The notes under the pieces are model-generated. The model worked only from the letters and a program-made list of their open reading frames with translations. It was not told the DNA's origin and searched no databases. The position numbers and the translations under genes are program-made. A stretch of 64,000 nt of DNA from an uncultured Mucilaginibacter sp. (GTDB lineage Bacteria; Bacteroidota; Bacteroidia; Sphingobacteriales; Sphingobacteriaceae): the NCBI RefSeq assembly GCF_913773635.1, contig NZ_CAJYGQ010000001.1, forward strand, positions 1 to 64,000, given 5' to 3'. Of the stretch, positions 27,822 to 36,846 are shown piece by piece. Position 1 is the stretch's first letter; each line of letters starts with the position of its first letter.

Positions 27822-28310
27822 TTATTTCAGTTCAGCCAAAAGATTATCGGTATCTAAACGCCGGGTGTACATTGTTAGGTTGCCGATTTCATCAGTTGGC
27901 CACAATCCGCGCGGGCGGTCCCAGTATAACTCAACACCGTTGAAATCAGGGTCATTTAAATAAATAGCCTCAGATACCCCATGATCAGACGCTCCTGTTA
28001 TCTGCGGATATTGGGCATCAAGCAAGCGTTTCAATATAGCTGCAAGGTCTTTACGTTCGGGATATAAGATAGCGGTGTGGTACAAACCCGGGTAACGGTC
28101 AGGCGCAGGTTCTGAGCCGAGGCTGTGCCAGGTATTCAAACCAATATGATGATGATATCCGCCTGCCGATATAAAAGCAGCCTGTGCTCCATATTTCATA
28201 ACCAGTTCAAACCCTAACAAACCACAATAAAAATCAAGTGAACGTTGTAAATCACTAACCTTTAAGTGAACGTGACCAATGCGAGTTTGTGATGGGATGG
28301 AATAACTCAT
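27822..28310 (-). CDS. VOC-superfamily (glyoxalase/dioxygenase-like) protein
   Basis: 162 residues with the paired betaalphabeta-beta-beta-beta VOC fold. Likely metal ligands are visible: His in IGHVHLKVSD (N-terminal), His in HHHIGLNTW (middle) and Glu in GVELYWDRP (C-terminal), the pattern of ring-cleaving dioxygenases (catechol 2,3-dioxygenase-like). It is about half the length of classical two-module extradiol enzymes, so it may work as a dimer. It has no signal peptide. The substrate is unknown and the neighbours (DUF481 and EngB genes) give no clue. Confidence 0.85.
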   Translation of the reverse strand: MSYSIPSQTRIGHVHLKVSDLQRSLDFYCGLLGFELVMKYGAQAAFISAGGYHHHIGLNTWHSLGSEPAPDRYPGLYHTAILYPERKDLAAILKRLLDAQYPQITGASDHGVSEAIYLNDPDFNGVELYWDRPRGLWPTDEIGNLTMYTRRLDTDNLLAELK

Positions 28311-28352
28311 TTAAATATATGTTTAAACATCAAATTTAAAATTTGTAACTGT

Positions 28353-28360
28353 TACCTTTG
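28353..28360 (+). promoter_or_regulatory. Bacteroidota -7 promoter box before engB
   Basis: TACCTTTG is a perfect TAnnTTTG match ending 4 bases before the ATG at 28365. No -33 TTTG lies at 19-21 bases. If used, it would give a transcript with almost no leader. Confidence 0.45.
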
Positions 28361-28364
28361 TATC

Positions 28365-28973
28365 ATGATTGTCAAATCTGCCGAATTTATTTGTAGCAAT
28401 ACACAAATTTCAAAATTGCCACCTCCCGAAAAGCCGGAGTATGCTTTCATTGGCCGTTCCAATGTGGGTAAATCTTCACTCATCAATATGCTTACGGGCA
28501 AAAAGGGCTTGGCAAAAACATCGCAAACGCCCGGTAAAACACAGCTAATAAACCATTTTTACATAAACGAGCAATGGTACCTGGTTGATTTACCAGGCTA
28601 TGGTTATGCTCGTATCTCCAAAAGTAAAAAAGAAGACTGGGATAAGTTTATACGTACCTATTTAGATAAGCGCGAGAGTTTGCAATGCGTACTTGTACTT
28701 ATTGACAGCAGGCACGAACCGCAAAAAATTGATGTGGAGTTTTGTAATTGGTTGGGTGAAAAAGGACTATCATTTGTGTTGGTATTTACCAAAGCCGATA
28801 AGCAATCTAGTATAAAAACCGATCAGAATATTGCTAAGTTCCGTAAAGCTTTACTGGCAACGTTTGAGGAAGTACCGCAATTTTTTGTAACCTCATCAGA
28901 AAGTAAGTTGGGTAAAGACGAAGTGCTGGGCTTTATTGATGAAGTGAATAAGGGTTTTGAGGTAAACTGGTAA
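28365..28973 (+). CDS. engB: EngB/YihA-family ribosome biogenesis GTPase
   Basis: 202 residues, the standard length. The GTPase motifs are all present: G1 GRSNVGKSSL (30-39), G2 threonine in SQTPGKTQ, G3 DLPGYG (75-80), G4 TKADK (141-145) and G5 VTSSE. EngB (YsxC, YihA) is an essential GTPase that assembles the large ribosomal subunit. The gene starts at ATG 28365 just after a -7 box. It precedes the prenyltransferase and Crp/Fnr genes on the same strand but is separated from them by 70 bases. Confidence 0.95.
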   Translation: MIVKSAEFICSNTQISKLPPPEKPEYAFIGRSNVGKSSLINMLTGKKGLAKTSQTPGKTQLINHFYINEQWYLVDLPGYGYARISKSKKEDWDKFIRTYLDKRESLQCVLVLIDSRHEPQKIDVEFCNWLGEKGLSFVLVFTKADKQSSIKTDQNIAKFRKALLATFEEVPQFFVTSSESKLGKDEVLGFIDEVNKGFEVNW

Positions 28974-29043
28974 CCGTAAAATTTACGCATTCTGAAAGTC
29001 TGAGCGTCCTTCTTACAGGTAAGGATAGATTGAACAAATTGAA

Positions 29044-29901
29044 ATGAAAAAATACTTTTCTTTAGTTACCTTTTCGCATACCATATTTGCCATGCCATTT
29101 GCCTTCATAGGCTTTTTTCTGGCAGTTACAACCACCGAGCACACGTTTAATTGGGTTAAATTGTTACTGATGCTGTTATGCATGGTATTTGCCCGCAATT
29201 CGGCCATGGCTTTCAACCGCTATCTGGACAGGGATATTGATGCGCTCAACCCACGAACCAAAGTACGAGATATACCGGCCGGCCGAATTTCGCCTGCTAA
29301 TGCGCTTACTTTCACGCTGGTTAATTGTGCGCTGTTCATCATTACAACATGGTTTATAAATAAGCTTTGTTTCTTTCTTTCGCCGGTTGCGCTACTGGTA
29401 GTGCTGGGTTATAGTGCTACCAAACGTTTTACTGCTTTATGCCATTTGGTATTGGGTTTAGGCTTATCGCTGGCGCCCATTGGTGCATATTTGGTGGTAA
29501 CGGGTGAGTTTGCCATGTTACCTGTATTTTTTTCGCTTGCTGTAATTTGCTGGGTAAGTGGTTTTGATATTATTTATGCCCTGCAAGATGAAGACTTTGA
29601 TCGTAACCATCACCTGCATTCTATACCTAGCGCTTTAGGTACCGTAAGGGCGTTAAATCTGTCAACCTTTTTGCATGTGCTGTCGGCCATATTTGTAATA
29701 CTCCCTGCTGTATTTTATGAGTTTGGCTTTGCTTATTATATTGGTTTGGCCGTTTACTGCAGCATGCTGGTTTACCAGCACCGCCTGGTGAAACCAAATG
29801 ATTTAAGCCGGGTAAATTTTGCTTTCATGACAACCAATGGTATAGCCAGTGTAGTATTTGCAGTATTCTTTTTAATTGACAGGTTGTGGATACACAAGTA
29901 G
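29044..29901 (+). CDS. mqnP: UbiA-family prenyltransferase, probable menaquinone (MqnP) type
   Basis: 285 residues with about eight to nine membrane helices. The first Asp-rich motif NRYLDRDIDALNPRT (about 59-73) and the second, DEDFDRNHHLHSIP, are the UbiA-family Mg-diphosphate sites. The subgroup resembles the UbiA-like enzymes of the futalosine route of menaquinone synthesis (MqnP), which attach a polyprenyl tail to a naphthoate ring in the inner membrane. Menaquinone is the usual Bacteroidota quinone, and a ubiE-like methyltransferase gene is in the same window. The gene end overlaps the next gene by 16 bases. Confidence 0.8.
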   Translation: MKKYFSLVTFSHTIFAMPFAFIGFFLAVTTTEHTFNWVKLLLMLLCMVFARNSAMAFNRYLDRDIDALNPRTKVRDIPAGRISPANALTFTLVNCALFIITTWFINKLCFFLSPVALLVVLGYSATKRFTALCHLVLGLGLSLAPIGAYLVVTGEFAMLPVFFSLAVICWVSGFDIIYALQDEDFDRNHHLHSIPSALGTVRALNLSTFLHVLSAIFVILPAVFYEFGFAYYIGLAVYCSMLVYQHRLVKPNDLSRVNFAFMTTNGIASVVFAVFFLIDRLWIHK

Positions 29902-30497
29902 CCAATGAAATATTCAGAGTTGGAATGGCGCGCTTCATTACGTTTACCGACGATGAATGGCAGTTATGCTCGCAAAATATTGGCTACCTAACATTAAAAA
30001 AGAAAGAGAACTTTACTGTACCCGAAAGGGTTGAAGACCGCCTTGGGTTTATTGTCAGTGGGTCTGTTCGCTATTTTTACATAAAGGATGGCGAAGAAGT
30101 TACCGGTTACTTTTGCTTCGAAAAGGAATTTGTAAGCTCATACAAAAGTTTTTTAAGGATTGAGCCGGGTATCAATTACATTCAGGCTTTGGAAGATACA
30201 GAGATGATTGTTGTTACCCGCCAACAGTGGGAACAATTACTGGCGCATCCACAACTTGCTTATAAAATGGAACGCTTTGGCCGCTTACTGGCTGAGCATT
30301 ATTTGTGTTGTTATGAAGACCGTATAGCTGCTTTTGTTACCGAAAGCCCTGAAGAACGATACTTAAAATTGTTAAGCAATGGTAAAGGCGTGTTGCAACG
30401 TATACCACAACATTACATAGCACATTATCTGGGTATTACCCACGTGTCTCTATCGCGGATACGTAAACGTATATTTGCTGATAGGCCGGTAGTTTAA
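29886..30497 (+). CDS. Crp/Fnr-family transcription regulator
   Basis: 203 residues. The N-terminal cyclic-nucleotide-binding-like beta roll (about 25-130) has RLGFIVSGSVRYFY and an EDTEM region. The C-terminal part has ESPEERYLKLL and a winged helix ending with LGITHVSLSRIRKRI. The frame starts at GTG 29886, inside the prenyltransferase gene, or at the later ATG 29925. The GTG start gives a size similar to the paralogue at 53660. The Crp-specific Arg-Ser phosphate-binding residues are not evident, so cAMP need not be the ligand. Its targets are unknown. Confidence 0.85.
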   Translation: MDTQVANEIFRVGMARFITFTDDEWQLCSQNIGYLTLKKKENFTVPERVEDRLGFIVSGSVRYFYIKDGEEVTGYFCFEKEFVSSYKSFLRIEPGINYIQALEDTEMIVVTRQQWEQLLAHPQLAYKMERFGRLLAEHYLCCYEDRIAAFVTESPEERYLKLLSNGKGVLQRIPQHYIAHYLGITHVSLSRIRKRIFADRPVV

Positions 30498-30576
30498 GCA
30501 TACAAGTAAACGTTGCAAAAAACAATTCTCTTAGGAATTTCTTATTTTTAGGAAAATCTGTTTTAGCCGAAAACTT

Positions 30577-32178
30577 ATGCACGAGAGCTTCCTGTTTTAT
30601 ATTTGCCTGTTGCTTGTTATTATGCTGCTGGTTATGCTGGCGCAAAAAATCAAAATCTCTTACCCCATTGTATTGGTTGTAGGCGGCTTTGCTATCAGCT
30701 TCATACCTTCGGTTCCATCAATACATATATCACCACAGCTTATCTTTTTAATTTTTTTGCCACCGTTACTCTATGATGCTGCATGGCAAACATCATGGAA
30801 AGATTTTTGGAAGTGGCGCAGGGTTATTGCTTCATTCGCATTTCCAATAGTAATTATCACATCTGCCGTAATTGCTGTAATATCTAATCAGCTTATTCCA
30901 GGCTTTACTCTGGCTTTAGGGTTTTTACTAGGTGGAATAATTTCGCCGCCCGATGCCGTTTCAGCAACATCCATTTTAAAAGAAGTAAAAGTGCCTAAAC
31001 GCACATCGGCCATATTAGAGGGCGAGAGTTTATTAAATGATGCATCCAGCTTAATTGTTTACCGTTTTGCGCTGGCAGCAGTTATAACGGGTAGTTTTTC
31101 GATAGGGGAGGCCTCTTATAAATTTATTGAGGTGGTTGTAATGGGTATTGCTACCGGGTTAATTATAGGAGTAATTTTTTATGCCCTTCACCGCTGGATG
31201 CCTACCACCGCTAGTATTGATACCGTACTAACTTTTGTGGAGCCTTACATCATGTATATTGTTGCCGAGCATTTTCACTACTCTGGGGTGTTGGCAGTAG
31301 TAACCGGTGGTCTTTATCTGTCTAACCGAAGCCATGTAATACTTAATCATGTAAGCCGGTTACAAACCGTAAATGTGTGGCAAACTATTGGCTTTTTATT
31401 CAATGGTTTTGTGTTTTTGTTGATAGGTTTAGAATTTACTGCTGTTATTAAAGCTACGGGTGCAAACCTCAATAGTAACCTAATTTATGGAATTGTAATT
31501 TCAATTTCCGTAATCATACTGCGGTTACTTAGTACCATGGGTGCATCGGTGTTTACTATGTTTGCCAGCAAATTTATTAAAACCGAAGATAGCCGCCCGG
31601 GGTGGCGCGGTCCTATGGTTATAGGCTGGGCAGGCATGCGCGGGGTTGTTTCGCTGGCATCGGCATTGTCAATACCGCTTGTGCTTAAAAGCGGGCAGCC
31701 CTTTCCACATCGCGAAACAATTGTTTTCATAACCTTTATTGTAATCATGTTTACGCTGGTATTTCAAGGGCTTACATTACCCTGGATAATTAAAAAATTT
31801 GGTGAGTCTGAGCGTGATTATTTAATTCCTGAGCATGAGCAGGAGGCAATGGTAAAATCTGAAATGAAGAACGTTGCCATTGCATTGCTTGATAAAGAAT
31901 ATAAAGAAGATGCTATCAGCAATATTCTCTTGAAAGAGTTAAAAACTCGCCTTTCGAATGAGTTGGCTTATGTTGACGGCAGGCACAGCAGGGATGAGCA
32001 TGAAGCCGTGCAAAACAAACTGCGTTTTCAGGCCGCTTACAAACACGTAATTGAGGTACAGCGTCAAAAACTGCAGGAGCTTAACCAAAAGCCCGAGTTT
32101 GAAGAGGATGTGATTGATAAATATGTTTCTCAGCTTGATTTGGAAGAAGAAAAACTTAGGCAGCAATTTGAGCTTTAA
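30577..32178 (+). CDS. CPA1-family Na+/H+ antiporter
   Basis: 533 residues. About twelve membrane helices (1-400) are followed by a long charged cytosolic tail with helical repeats (about 405-533, rich in E, K and Q). Ion-transport signatures include GGIISPPDAVSATSIL and the ND motif EGESLLNDASSL, with AGMRGVVSLASAL near the end of the membrane part. Such NhaP-type antiporters exchange external protons for internal Na+ or K+ and control pH and salt. The tail is probably regulatory. It is 80 bases after the Crp/Fnr gene on the same strand. Confidence 0.93.
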   Translation: MHESFLFYICLLLVIMLLVMLAQKIKISYPIVLVVGGFAISFIPSVPSIHISPQLIFLIFLPPLLYDAAWQTSWKDFWKWRRVIASFAFPIVIITSAVIAVISNQLIPGFTLALGFLLGGIISPPDAVSATSILKEVKVPKRTSAILEGESLLNDASSLIVYRFALAAVITGSFSIGEASYKFIEVVVMGIATGLIIGVIFYALHRWMPTTASIDTVLTFVEPYIMYIVAEHFHYSGVLAVVTGGLYLSNRSHVILNHVSRLQTVNVWQTIGFLFNGFVFLLIGLEFTAVIKATGANLNSNLIYGIVISISVIILRLLSTMGASVFTMFASKFIKTEDSRPGWRGPMVIGWAGMRGVVSLASALSIPLVLKSGQPFPHRETIVFITFIVIMFTLVFQGLTLPWIIKKFGESERDYLIPEHEQEAMVKSEMKNVAIALLDKEYKEDAISNILLKELKTRLSNELAYVDGRHSRDEHEAVQNKLRFQAAYKHVIEVQRQKLQELNQKPEFEEDVIDKYVSQLDLEEEKLRQQFEL

Positions 32179-32244
32179 CAAAAATGACACTTTAAACATA
32201 ATGAATTAAATGCAACTTAGTTGCTTTTGTATAGTTTTGCTGAT

Positions 32245-33153
32245 ATGAATTCAGCACAATATGATGTTATTATAATTGGGGGCAGCTATGCGGGTTTGCA
32301 AGCCGCCCTAACGCTTGGCCGATCAAAACGCCAAGTTTTGGTTATTGACTGCGGAATGCCCTGCAACAGGTTTACGCCACACTCGCATAATTTTTTAACC
32401 CATGATGGTAAAGCACCGCACGTTATAGCCGCCGAGGGTAGGGAGCAACTAAAGAATTATCCTAACGTGAAATTTTTGAAAGATACGGTGTTGGAGGCTC
32501 TTCAATTCAATGAAAATTTTGAGATTACCACTATCTTTGAAAAAAAAAAAATTATTGCCCGGAAGTTACTTTTTGCAACAGGAATAAGCGATGTAATGCC
32601 TGATATAAAAGGTTTTAATGATTGTTGGGGTAAGTCGGTTATACACTGCCCGTATTGCCATGGTTATGAGGTGAAAGGCCAGGTTACAGGCGTGTTTGGC
32701 AACGGCGAAAGCGGGTTTGAGTACGTTAAAACTGTAAGCCATTGGGCAGGTAAAGTGACATTGTTTACTAACGGACCTTCGTTGTTAAATAACGAAGAAA
32801 CTCAAAAGCTTGCTGCCAAAAACATAACAGTAATTGAAACTCCTGTTACAGAAGTAATTCATGAGGAAGGGCAAATATCAGGCCTTGTTTTAAGTGATGG
32901 AACCACTGCTGGTTTAAGCGTTTTGTATGCGCATACTGCATTTAAGCAGCATTGTGATATACCGCAGGCTTTAGGTTGTGAAATGGCTGATACAGGTCAT
33001 ATCAAAACCAATGGTTATGGTAAAACCAACGTCATGGGACTTTATGTTGCGGGCGATTGCTGCGATCCGTTGCGTTCAGTATCAAGTGCGGTACGCGGAG
33101 GCATGGCTGCAGCGGCTTTTTTAAATAAAGAACTTATTAATGAAGATTTTTAA
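32245..33153 (+). CDS. Thioredoxin-reductase-like FAD/NAD(P) oxidoreductase
   Basis: About 302 residues from the ATG at 32245; a TTG eight codons earlier is less likely. It has the FAD-binding GGSYAGLQAALTLGRSKR (two glycine-rich turns), an internal NAD(P)-binding FGNGESGFEYV, and the FAD-linked YVAGDCCD near the C-terminus. A CPYCHGYE motif (about 130-137) gives a redox CxxC pair in the place found in thioredoxin reductases, though the NxxD ending differs. The partner may be a thioredoxin or another disulfide substrate. A TAGTTTTG box at 32232-32239 ends 5 bases before the start. The last 14 bases overlap the next gene. Confidence 0.87.
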   Translation: MNSAQYDVIIIGGSYAGLQAALTLGRSKRQVLVIDCGMPCNRFTPHSHNFLTHDGKAPHVIAAEGREQLKNYPNVKFLKDTVLEALQFNENFEITTIFEKKKIIARKLLFATGISDVMPDIKGFNDCWGKSVIHCPYCHGYEVKGQVTGVFGNGESGFEYVKTVSHWAGKVTLFTNGPSLLNNEETQKLAAKNITVIETPVTEVIHEEGQISGLVLSDGTTAGLSVLYAHTAFKQHCDIPQALGCEMADTGHIKTNGYGKTNVMGLYVAGDCCDPLRSVSSAVRGGMAAAAFLNKELINEDF

Positions 33154-33883
33154 ACCGTTATTATACTTAGCCATTCTGGCCACTTTTTTTGGCTGCGGTA
33201 AAAGGTATTCTATAGTCCGTTCGGCAAGGGGAGAGTATCATATTGATAGTACGCTTACCCTTGACTCGGGCATAGTGAAAACTTATTTGCCTTACAAAAG
33301 GAAAATGGAGGCACAAATGAACGCGGTTTTAGGAGAAAGTGCTGTAGCTTTAGAAAAGGAGCGTGGAACAGAAAGTCTGCTGGGAAATTTCTACGCTGAC
33401 GCGGTAGCTTCCGAAGCCCGAAAACTGGTTAACTTTGATTTTACCATACCCACTACCAAAGGTGGTTTACGTAACGAAATTCCAAAGGGTAAAATAACTT
33501 TAAGTACCATATTTGAACTTATGCCATTTGAAAATGAGCTGGTGCTAATTAAACTTAAAGGAACTGATGTACAGCAATTGCTGAATTTTATAGCAGCAAG
33601 CAACGGTCAACCGGTTAGCGGCCTGCAAATGACCATAAGTGATAAAACGCCTGTTAATGTGATAATAAATGGAAAGCCATTTAATGTTGCCGACACCTAT
33701 ACCGTGTTAACGTCAGATTACCTGGCAAATGGTGGAGATAACACCAAAGGATTGGCAACACCGCTTGAACGTAAAACAATTGGCTTGCGAGTTCGGGATG
33801 CACTTGTAAACTATGTAAAAAATCAAACCGCATCAGGTAAAGTAATTAATGCTCAGTTAGATGGACGAATTAAAGAAAATTAA
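33140..33883 (+). CDS. 5'-nucleotidase C-terminal domain lipoprotein
   Basis: 247 residues. A lipoprotein signal ends in TFFGC (C19). The rest matches the 5'-nucleotidase C-terminal domain: an early GRESLLGNFYADAV-like region (seen as TESLLGNFYADAV), TTKGGLRNEI, and late TVLTSDYLANGGDN, which carries the substrate-stacking aromatic region in UshA. Only this domain is present; the metal-binding catalytic domain is encoded by the next gene, which starts inside this one (23-base overlap). The two proteins probably act together in the periplasm to dephosphorylate nucleotides. Confidence 0.85.
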   Translation: MKIFKPLLYLAILATFFGCGKRYSIVRSARGEYHIDSTLTLDSGIVKTYLPYKRKMEAQMNAVLGESAVALEKERGTESLLGNFYADAVASEARKLVNFDFTIPTTKGGLRNEIPKGKITLSTIFELMPFENELVLIKLKGTDVQQLLNFIAASNGQPVSGLQMTISDKTPVNVIINGKPFNVADTYTVLTSDYLANGGDNTKGLATPLERKTIGLRVRDALVNYVKNQTASGKVINAQLDGRIKEN

Positions 33884-34802
33884 CCGCAGGCAATTTGTTA
33901 AGGCTGGAAGTTTAGTTGCAGCTACGGCGGCAATGAGCGCTTATTCTATTGATGCATTAGCTGCCGGGGATTTGCAGCGGTTAACCATTTTGCATACCAA
34001 TGATGTGCATAGCCGTATAGAGCCATTTCCGATGGATGGTTCGAGGAATCAAGGCTTAGGCGGGGCAGCAAGGCGGGCGTCTTTAATTAAGAAAGTTAGG
34101 AAAGAGCAAAGTAACGTGCTATTGCTCGACGCTGGTGATATATTTCAGGGTACACCGTACTTCAACATGTTTGGCGGCGAACTTGAACTAAAACTCATGA
34201 GCGATATGGGTTACGATGCCGCAACCATGGGCAACCATGATTTTGATAATGGCATTGAAGGGTTTTATAAGCAATTACCAAATGCTAATTTCCCTATACT
34301 AATGAGTAATTACGATTTTAGTAACACCGTAATGCACTCATCTACTAAGCCTTACAAAGTGTTTAACAAGCAGGGCTTAAAAATTGGTGTGTTTGGATTG
34401 GGCATCGAACTAGCCGGATTGGTTGATCCGCGGAATTACAGGGAGACGCAATACCTTGACCCGGTTAAAAAAGGAAACGAAATAGCAGCCCTGCTTAAAA
34501 ATGAATTAAAATGCGATTTGGTGATATGCCTCTCGCATCTGGGCTATAGTTACCGTGATAACAAGGTATCTGATAAGGTGCTTGCTGCACAAACCCGTAA
34601 TATTGATTTGATAATAGGCGGCCACACTCACACATTTTTGGATGAACCTGAAGATGTAAAAAACCTCGACGGAGAAGTTACTACTATAAACCAGGTTGGC
34701 TGGGCAGGTATAAACCTGGGGCGGATAGATTATTATTTTGAAAAGCGCAGCGGTACGAAAAGCAAACAGGCCTCGCAATATCAAATAACCAACGGCCTTT
34801 AA
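33861..34802 (+). CDS. 5'-nucleotidase catalytic domain (calcineurin-like) with Tat signal
   Basis: 313 residues. A twin-arginine signal (NRRQFVKAG, about 8-16) leads to a cleavage near ALAAGD. The metallophosphatase domain has all metal motifs: LHTNDVHSRIEP, DAGDIFQGTPY, GNHDFD, LSHLGY and GGHTHTFLD. It is exported folded, presumably with its metals. It lacks the C-terminal nucleotide-binding domain, which is the preceding gene. Its stop at 34800-34802 abuts the stop of the convergent HAD gene with no gap. Confidence 0.88.
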   Translation: MDELKKINRRQFVKAGSLVAATAAMSAYSIDALAAGDLQRLTILHTNDVHSRIEPFPMDGSRNQGLGGAARRASLIKKVRKEQSNVLLLDAGDIFQGTPYFNMFGGELELKLMSDMGYDAATMGNHDFDNGIEGFYKQLPNANFPILMSNYDFSNTVMHSSTKPYKVFNKQGLKIGVFGLGIELAGLVDPRNYRETQYLDPVKKGNEIAALLKNELKCDLVICLSHLGYSYRDNKVSDKVLAAQTRNIDLIIGGHTHTFLDEPEDVKNLDGEVTTINQVGWAGINLGRIDYYFEKRSGTKSKQASQYQITNGL

Positions 34803-35663
34803 TTACTTAACCTTCACCACGGCCGATTGGCAAACGTGAGTTGGTACTATACCGGTGGCATTTATTACTGTTTGTGCATCCTCTGGTAGTGTGTTGCCCG
34901 AAAATACCAGTACGGTATCCAGGCCAAACTTATTGCCACCTAATATGTCGGTATGCAATGTGTCTCCAACCATTAAAATATCCTTTTTGCTGATGTTTTC
35001 ATTCTTAGCTCTGACAAGGTCATAGGCAAACATAAACATCTGCGAATCGGGCTTGCCAAAATGCAGGAACTTTTTGCCTACAATATGCTCAATCATATTA
35101 GCAAGCGCGCCTACGGCGATAGCCACGTTATGCATGGTTACAGGGTAAGCAAAGTCGGTGTTGGCTACTATGGCGGGTATATTGCGTTTACGCAACAGAT
35201 TAACAGCTTTGTTTAAATCTGCAAACCAGTCAAACCCTTCATCGTCCATAAAAACAAGGCCGTTCACATGGTTAATGTTTTCCTCCGTGATATCACGCAC
35301 GGGAATGGTATGTAGTCCGGCACTTTCAATGTAATGTGCCGAATCATCTGTACCCAGGTAAGCAACAATGCCGCCATCCACTTTTAAATCGAGGTAGTCT
35401 TTAGCCAGCATTCCTGATGATATAATTTTGTCGGGCGTTATCATATCCAGCCCAAGCTTTACAAATGACTGGGCCAGTTGCTGAGGGCTGCGTGATGCAT
35501 CGTTGGTTACAATGTAATACTCTTTGTCGTTAGCTTCCAGGTAGTCAAAAGTATCTTTCATACCCGGAACCAATCCGCCGTAGTTTTTTATAACGCCAAA
35601 CGAGTCGAAAAAAATCACTTTATAACGGTCGGCAAGAATTTTAAAGTCAACAGTTTTCATCAT
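34803..35663 (-). CDS. HAD-superfamily class IIA hydrolase
   Basis: 286 residues. Motif I is FFDSFGV, with the nucleophile Asp but Phe at the position of the usual second Asp (DxD). Motif II is IVTNDASRSP, motif III has the lysine of FGKPDSQMF, and motif IV is MVGDTLHTDILGG. The cap of class IIA lies between motifs II and III. A similar DxxGV motif I occurs in the TIGR01459-like subgroup. It is cytosolic and may dephosphorylate a sugar or amine phosphate. It is 97 bases after the kinase-like gene on the same strand. Confidence 0.82.
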   Translation of the reverse strand: MMKTVDFKILADRYKVIFFDSFGVIKNYGGLVPGMKDTFDYLEANDKEYYIVTNDASRSPQQLAQSFVKLGLDMITPDKIISSGMLAKDYLDLKVDGGIVAYLGTDDSAHYIESAGLHTIPVRDITEENINHVNGLVFMDDEGFDWFADLNKAVNLLRKRNIPAIVANTDFAYPVTMHNVAIAVGALANMIEHIVGKKFLHFGKPDSQMFMFAYDLVRAKNENISKKDILMVGDTLHTDILGGNKFGLDTVLVFSGNTLPEDAQTVINATGIVPTHVCQSAVVKVK

Positions 35664-35760
35664 GGTTTCCGTAGGAGTTCACCGCAACTTTATAAAAGCG
35701 ATGGTTTTAAAAATCTAGAGCATAAAGGATAATTAGCCCTTTATTAGTTTAAAAGCTAAG

Positions 35761-36807
35761 TTATTTGAGCTTTAATGCCTTTAATATTACTTCTGCATCA
35801 AAATCGCGTTCAACTGAGGGTAAGTAAATATCATAAGCCTCCTGCTGTAATTTATTGGCATACTGCTCATGAAAAAAGTGTTTACCATCTTTAATTACAT
35901 AATTAAGTATAAAAAAGCGATAAGCCTCTTTCATAAAGTAAACCTCATTCACTGTTAGCGGATTATGCTTGTGATATTCTTCCAGAAATTGAATAAAGCG
36001 TTTCTCTGTAAGCGTCGTTATGTAGTAGCTAAAAACTGTGCGATCACCAACATCAGAAACCACCCTGCTAAAAAAGTAAAAGTCCATTACACGGTTGGTC
36101 ATCCTAAACCAATCATAGTCCCAACGTGAATATAACTCCTGCTTATGCGTTACCGAAAAGTTGCCAATGTTCCAATCAATAAACACTGGGATAGTTTGAA
36201 AGGTATTTGCAGCGTACTTGGCCCGTCCTTTTAAATACTTATCACAATGATAACGCAACTGATCAACCTGGCTGCGCGTGCCAAACCTGCTTTCATCTTC
36301 AGCAATCTGATCTAACAGACTATTAATGTCAGTACGCATAGTCTTTGAAGACTTTGGCAACACCTTGCTTACCCGGGCGCAAGCCTTATGAAACTTAGCA
36401 GTTTGCTGGGCAAACTTGCGTATGTTATTGTCCTCTAACCGGCGGGGCAGCCGTTCCATAATGCGCGTTGGATTGTAAAATACCACCCAGGCTTCCTCAC
36501 CGCTGCCGCGATGCCTGTAAATGTAAACCCTGTTATTTTTGAGTAATGACTTTGCAAGGAAGTTTTCATAAGGGTACAGCAAGTTATTGCTCAAGCTGTG
36601 TATAATACGATGATCTTCCTTAAAGTAGTCATATTTTCCAAAGCTTGATAGCTTTGCAATTACAATATCATCGTCTTCAAACCTAATTCTGAAAACCAGA
36701 TTGGTTGATACATTGGCGCTTATATCGTCAATGCTTTTAATAATTTTTGAGGCATCATATCCTTCCCAGGCTTTACGTACAATTTGCCTGCTTAATTCGT
36801 GGTCCAT
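35761..36807 (-). CDS. Aminoglycoside-phosphotransferase-like kinase-fold protein
   Basis: 348 residues. Kinase-fold residues can be traced: the ATP-lysine in DIVIAKLSS, the following Glu in KEDHRI, the catalytic loop FIDWNIGNF (Asp and Asn) and the metal Asp in RWDYDWF. This is the APH/choline-kinase pattern of small-molecule kinases. It starts 40 bases after the glutamine-synthetase-like gene on the same strand, with a HAD gene following. The substrate may be an amine, amino alcohol or sugar. The family match is general, so the precise role is unknown. Confidence 0.7.
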   Translation of the reverse strand: MDHELSRQIVRKAWEGYDASKIIKSIDDISANVSTNLVFRIRFEDDDIVIAKLSSFGKYDYFKEDHRIIHSLSNNLLYPYENFLAKSLLKNNRVYIYRHRGSGEEAWVVFYNPTRIMERLPRRLEDNNIRKFAQQTAKFHKACARVSKVLPKSSKTMRTDINSLLDQIAEDESRFGTRSQVDQLRYHCDKYLKGRAKYAANTFQTIPVFIDWNIGNFSVTHKQELYSRWDYDWFRMTNRVMDFYFFSRVVSDVGDRTVFSYYITTLTEKRFIQFLEEYHKHNPLTVNEVYFMKEAYRFFILNYVIKDGKHFFHEQYANKLQQEAYDIYLPSVERDFDAEVILKALKLK

Positions 36808-36846
36808 AATTGGTTTTAAACGGTTGCCGTGGTTAGCAGCAAACCG

